A DNA stretch of 38,979 nucleotides from positions 1 to 38,979 of the forward strand of contig DVEF01000081.1 in NCBI GenBank assembly GCA_015295805.1, in the 5' to 3' direction. The first letter of the stretch is position 1. Each line of letters opens with the position of its first letter. Below are positions 36,551-38,979 of this stretch, one piece after another. The translations under genes and the position numbers were made by a program. Source of the DNA: Geminocystis sp. M7585_C2015_104. GTDB taxonomy: Bacteria; Cyanobacteriota; Cyanobacteriia; Cyanobacteriales; Cyanobacteriaceae. Below the pieces are notes generated by a model. The model ran no database searches and was not told the DNA's origin. It was given only the letters and a program-made list of their open reading frames with translations.

Positions 36551-37285
36551 TTGTCCATGGAATTGAAGCTGCAAAATATACACAAGTATTATCAGAGAAG
36601 GTGCGTTGTCAACCGAGTGAGTCTGAGGATATCCCAGGGGGAAATAGTAGGGTTGTTGGGGCCAAACGGTGCTGGCAAAACTACTACCTTTTATATTACC
36701 ACCGGCCTCATCAAACCGGACGAGGGACATGTGTATCTGGATGACAAAGATATTACTAAATTGCCTTTGCACCAGAGGGCAAGACTAGGGATAGGCTATT
36801 TAACCCAACAACCCAGTATCTTCCGAAATCTCACGGTAAGGGAGAACATTTTGTTAGTGTTGGAACAAACCAATCCCCCGGGGAGATGGCGGCAAATGCG
36901 TTTGGAGCAGTTGTTGGCAGAGTTTCGCCTGGAGAAAGTGGCTGACACCTTGGGGTTTCAGGTTTCCGGGGGAGAAAGACGTCGAACGGAATTGGCTAGG
37001 GCCCTGGCGGTGGGGAAGAATGGGCCTAAATTCCTGCTTCTGGATGAGCCCTTTGCCGGCGTTGATCCCATTGCCGTATCTGAGATTCAAGAAATTATCG
37101 CCCGTCTTAGAAACAGAGGCATGGGCATTCTTATTACAGATCACAACGTGAGGGAAACCCTAGCTATTACCGGACGCTCTTATATCATGAGAGAAGGGCA
37201 AATCCTCGCCGCTGGCACCGCCGAAGAACTTTACAACAATCCCCTAGTCAGACAATATTACCTAGGAGATAATTTCCAATTGTAA
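36551..37285 (+). CDS. lptB: LPS export ABC transporter ATPase LptB
   Basis: A 244-residue ABC ATPase that powers LPS extraction with LptFG. Walker A GPNGAGKT (37-44), signature VSGGERRRTELARAL (138-152), Walker B FLLLDEPFAGVDP (161-173) and the H-loop ITDHNVRETL are intact. The signature starts VSGG instead of the common LSGG, a conservative change. Coupled to lptA (15 bp) and the permease gene (3 bp). Confidence 0.95.
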   Translation: MSMELKLQNIHKYYQRRCVVNRVSLRISQGEIVGLLGPNGAGKTTTFYITTGLIKPDEGHVYLDDKDITKLPLHQRARLGIGYLTQQPSIFRNLTVRENILLVLEQTNPPGRWRQMRLEQLLAEFRLEKVADTLGFQVSGGERRRTELARALAVGKNGPKFLLLDEPFAGVDPIAVSEIQEIIARLRNRGMGILITDHNVRETLAITGRSYIMREGQILAAGTAEELYNNPLVRQYYLGDNFQL

Positions 37286-37288
37286 CTG

Positions 37289-38506
37289 ATGCTGATGGAC
37301 AGAACAAAAGGCAGCCGAGGGAGGGGGTTAGTGAGAGATGGGTTTACTGCCAACAGAAAAGGGTCATATTTGGGTTTTTCTTTGGTCTCCATAATGGATC
37401 GGTATATTACCACCGAACTGTTGTTACCTTTTTTGTTTGGTGTTGGCTTATTTACCTCCCTAGGGTTGTCTATTGGAACCCTATTTGAATTAATCAGAAG
37501 GGTAACGGAATCGGGACTCCCTTTGACGGTGGCAGGGAAGATTCTTTTATTGCGGCTACCGGGATTCATTGCCCTGGCCTTTCCCATGTCCGTGTTGTTG
37601 GCCACTCTTATGGCCTACAGTCGTCTCTCCAGTGATAGTGAAATTATTGCCCTTCGCAGTATCGGGGTTAGCGTTTATCGTCTGGTGGTGCCTGCTGTGG
37701 TTCTAAGTCTTGTAGTAACAGGAATTACATTTGTTATAAACGATTTAGTCACCCCCTCCGCCAACCGAGAGGCCACTCTCACTCTTCAAAGGGCTCTAAA
37801 CCGGGTCAAACCCACTTTCCGGGAACGAAACATACTATACCCTGAGTATAAGACAGTACAAGCCCCCGATGGTAGTCGTCACTCGGTGTTGGAAAGACTA
37901 TTCTATGCCCAGGAGTTCAATGGCAGGGAGATGAAAAACCTCACCATTTTGGATCTTTCGCGGGAGGGGTTAAATCAAATTGTGACTGCCAGAAGTGCCA
38001 CTTGGAATATCAAGGACAATGTTTGGGATTTTTTCCATGGTACTGTTTATCTTATCTCCCCTGATGGAGCCTATCGGAATATAATTCGTTTTGAACACCA
38101 ACAGCTAGCCTTGTCCCGTGCACCTCTTGATTTAGCTCAACGCCCCCCCGGTTATGATGAAATGAGTATCCGTCAAGCACGGGAATATCTTAAAATTCTG
38201 AAACTGGAAGGCAACGAGAGGGAAATCAGGAAACTTTTGGTAAAAATCCACAATAAAATCGCTCTTCCCTTTGTCTGTGTCGTTTTTGCTTTAATTGGCG
38301 CCGCTTTAGGGGTGCGCCCGCAACACACTAGTAGGGCTACTAGTTTTGGCGTCTGTGTCCTTTTGATTTTTGGCTACTATCTCTTTTCCTTTATTAGTGA
38401 ATCCATGGGCATCTGGGGGATTCTTACTCCTCTCATGGCGGCTTGGTTACCCAACATTTTTGGTTTTATTGCTGGTATTTTGTTACTCACTCGCTCTGCT
38501 AATTAG
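37289..38506 (+). CDS. LptF/LptG-family permease
   Basis: A 405-codon frame encoding a YjgP/YjgQ protein: two N-terminal TM helices with LLLPFLFGVGLFTSLG and PGFIALAFPMSVLLATLMA, a large beta-jellyroll periplasmic domain (about residues 155-320), and C-terminal TM helices. In cyanobacteria one such protein replaces separate LptF and LptG. A start at ATG 37394 (MDRYITTELL) fits the family N-terminus better, since residues 1-35 are not conserved; I keep the long form because the gap to lptB is only 3 bp. Neither start has a clear ribosome site. Confidence 0.88.
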   Translation: MLMDRTKGSRGRGLVRDGFTANRKGSYLGFSLVSIMDRYITTELLLPFLFGVGLFTSLGLSIGTLFELIRRVTESGLPLTVAGKILLLRLPGFIALAFPMSVLLATLMAYSRLSSDSEIIALRSIGVSVYRLVVPAVVLSLVVTGITFVINDLVTPSANREATLTLQRALNRVKPTFRERNILYPEYKTVQAPDGSRHSVLERLFYAQEFNGREMKNLTILDLSREGLNQIVTARSATWNIKDNVWDFFHGTVYLISPDGAYRNIIRFEHQQLALSRAPLDLAQRPPGYDEMSIRQAREYLKILKLEGNEREIRKLLVKIHNKIALPFVCVVFALIGAALGVRPQHTSRATSFGVCVLLIFGYYLFSFISESMGIWGILTPLMAAWLPNIFGFIAGILLLTRSAN

Positions 38507-38764
38507 TTATTTCTTGTCCTTTCTCGTCTTGGTTTATTTATTGTTTCACACTGTTATTTTTTTTTACATATCTTAATATTTCGCCTATAAAATTCACAGA
38601 AATATACATGTTTAAGATAAGTGAAATAAACTGGCAAGGAACATGAAAAATGGGCTAGTGTAAGAATAAGAAAAAAAAAGAATTAAAGGGAAATAAAGAG
38701 AAGAAGATTATTTGTTCTCTAGACAGGGTTGTTTCTAACAATAGGAGAAAAGGAGTGAAAATTT
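38507..38764. other. Intergenic, AT-rich, before the EF-G-like gene
   Basis: About 258 bp without a gene. A TATAAA near 38585 is a weak -10 candidate. AAAGGAGTG about 11 bp before 38765 is the ribosome site of the next gene. Confidence 0.45.
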
Positions 38765-38979
38765 ATGGGGAATAGTTCGCGTCAACAGGCAGGGACAACC
38801 GGGTTCAGGAATGTGGCAATTGTAGGGCCTTATGCCAGTGGAAAAACGACGTTACTGGAGAGCATTTTATATGTTACAAAAGCTATAACTAGAAAGGGGA
38901 CTGTGGAGGAGGGAAACACCGTAGGAGACAGCAGTCCAGAGGCGAAAAGCCATCTAATGAGTGTAGAGGTATCCTGTGC
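38765..38979 (+). CDS. Elongation factor G-like GTPase, 5' part
   Basis: The first 71 codons of a translation-factor GTPase, cut by the window edge. The P-loop GPYASGKTTLLE and the switch region GNTVGDSSPEAKSHLMSVE mark an EF-G paralogue: true FusA has AHIDAGKTT-type text. Such EF-G-like proteins are common in cyanobacteria; role uncertain. The ATG at 38765 has AAAGGAG upstream. Confidence 0.85.
   Translation, partial: MGNSSRQQAGTTGFRNVAIVGPYASGKTTLLESILYVTKAITRKGTVEEGNTVGDSSPEAKSHLMSVEVSC

Overview
The window is cyanobacterial chromosome. The evidence is chlL and chlN (dark-operative protochlorophyllide reductase), CP12, a plant-type ferredoxin, a PAP/fibrillin protein, a DICT-domain histidine kinase, DUF3177 and DUF3134 proteins, and the gene order rpmH-rnpA-PH protein-yidC-jag-yceD. 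I cannot fix the genus. I did not see the HIP1 octamer GCGATCGC, and I found no tRNA or rRNA gene.

Layout. 0.3-3.3 kb: housekeeping genes on the plus strand (ybeY, a diacylglycerol-kinase-like gene, trpG/pabA, a metallo-beta-lactamase-fold protein without its metal motif, cobU), facing a DICT-GAF histidine kinase. 5.5-8.8 kb: rpmH-rnpA-PH-yidC-jag-yceD. 8.8-14 kb: clpS, bacteriohemerythrin, asnS, an orphan prepilin-like gene, a MidA-type methyltransferase and a TPR-like gene. 14-16.6 kb: a candidate structured RNA, two near-duplicate promoter-like boxes, and a DUF318 permease with its DUF1980 partner.

16.6-20.8 kb is a gene desert. It holds a long degenerate tandem array (period roughly 50-65 bp) and the relic of a histidine kinase catalytic domain. 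20.8-30.5 kb returns to dense core genes: cp12, DUF3177, acpP-fabF, a SPOR protein, chlL-(broken ORF)-chlN, speE and sufB. sufB has a CAAC-N6-GTTG operator that fits SufR, but no sufC, sufD or sufS follows it.

30.7-32.2 kb is a graveyard of heterodisulfide-reductase-like genes (hdrC-like and hdrB-like, plus a third Cys-containing fragment) with frameshifts and stops, next to an intact divergent ferredoxin. 32.3-38.5 kb: ferredoxin, a nuclease-like lipoprotein, an ArsR regulator with an iteron-like operator, a saccharopine-dehydrogenase-like oxidoreductase, DUF3134, PAP/fibrillin, and lptA-lptB-lptF/G. An EF-G paralogue runs off the right edge.

The main biological theme is local gene decay inside an otherwise intact core genome: a kinase, an hdr-type electron-transfer module and the chlL-chlN spacer gene are all broken, and the suf operon is split. 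The best candidates for something undescribed are the 17.1-18.9 kb degenerate array and the structured RNA at about 14.0-14.24 kb.
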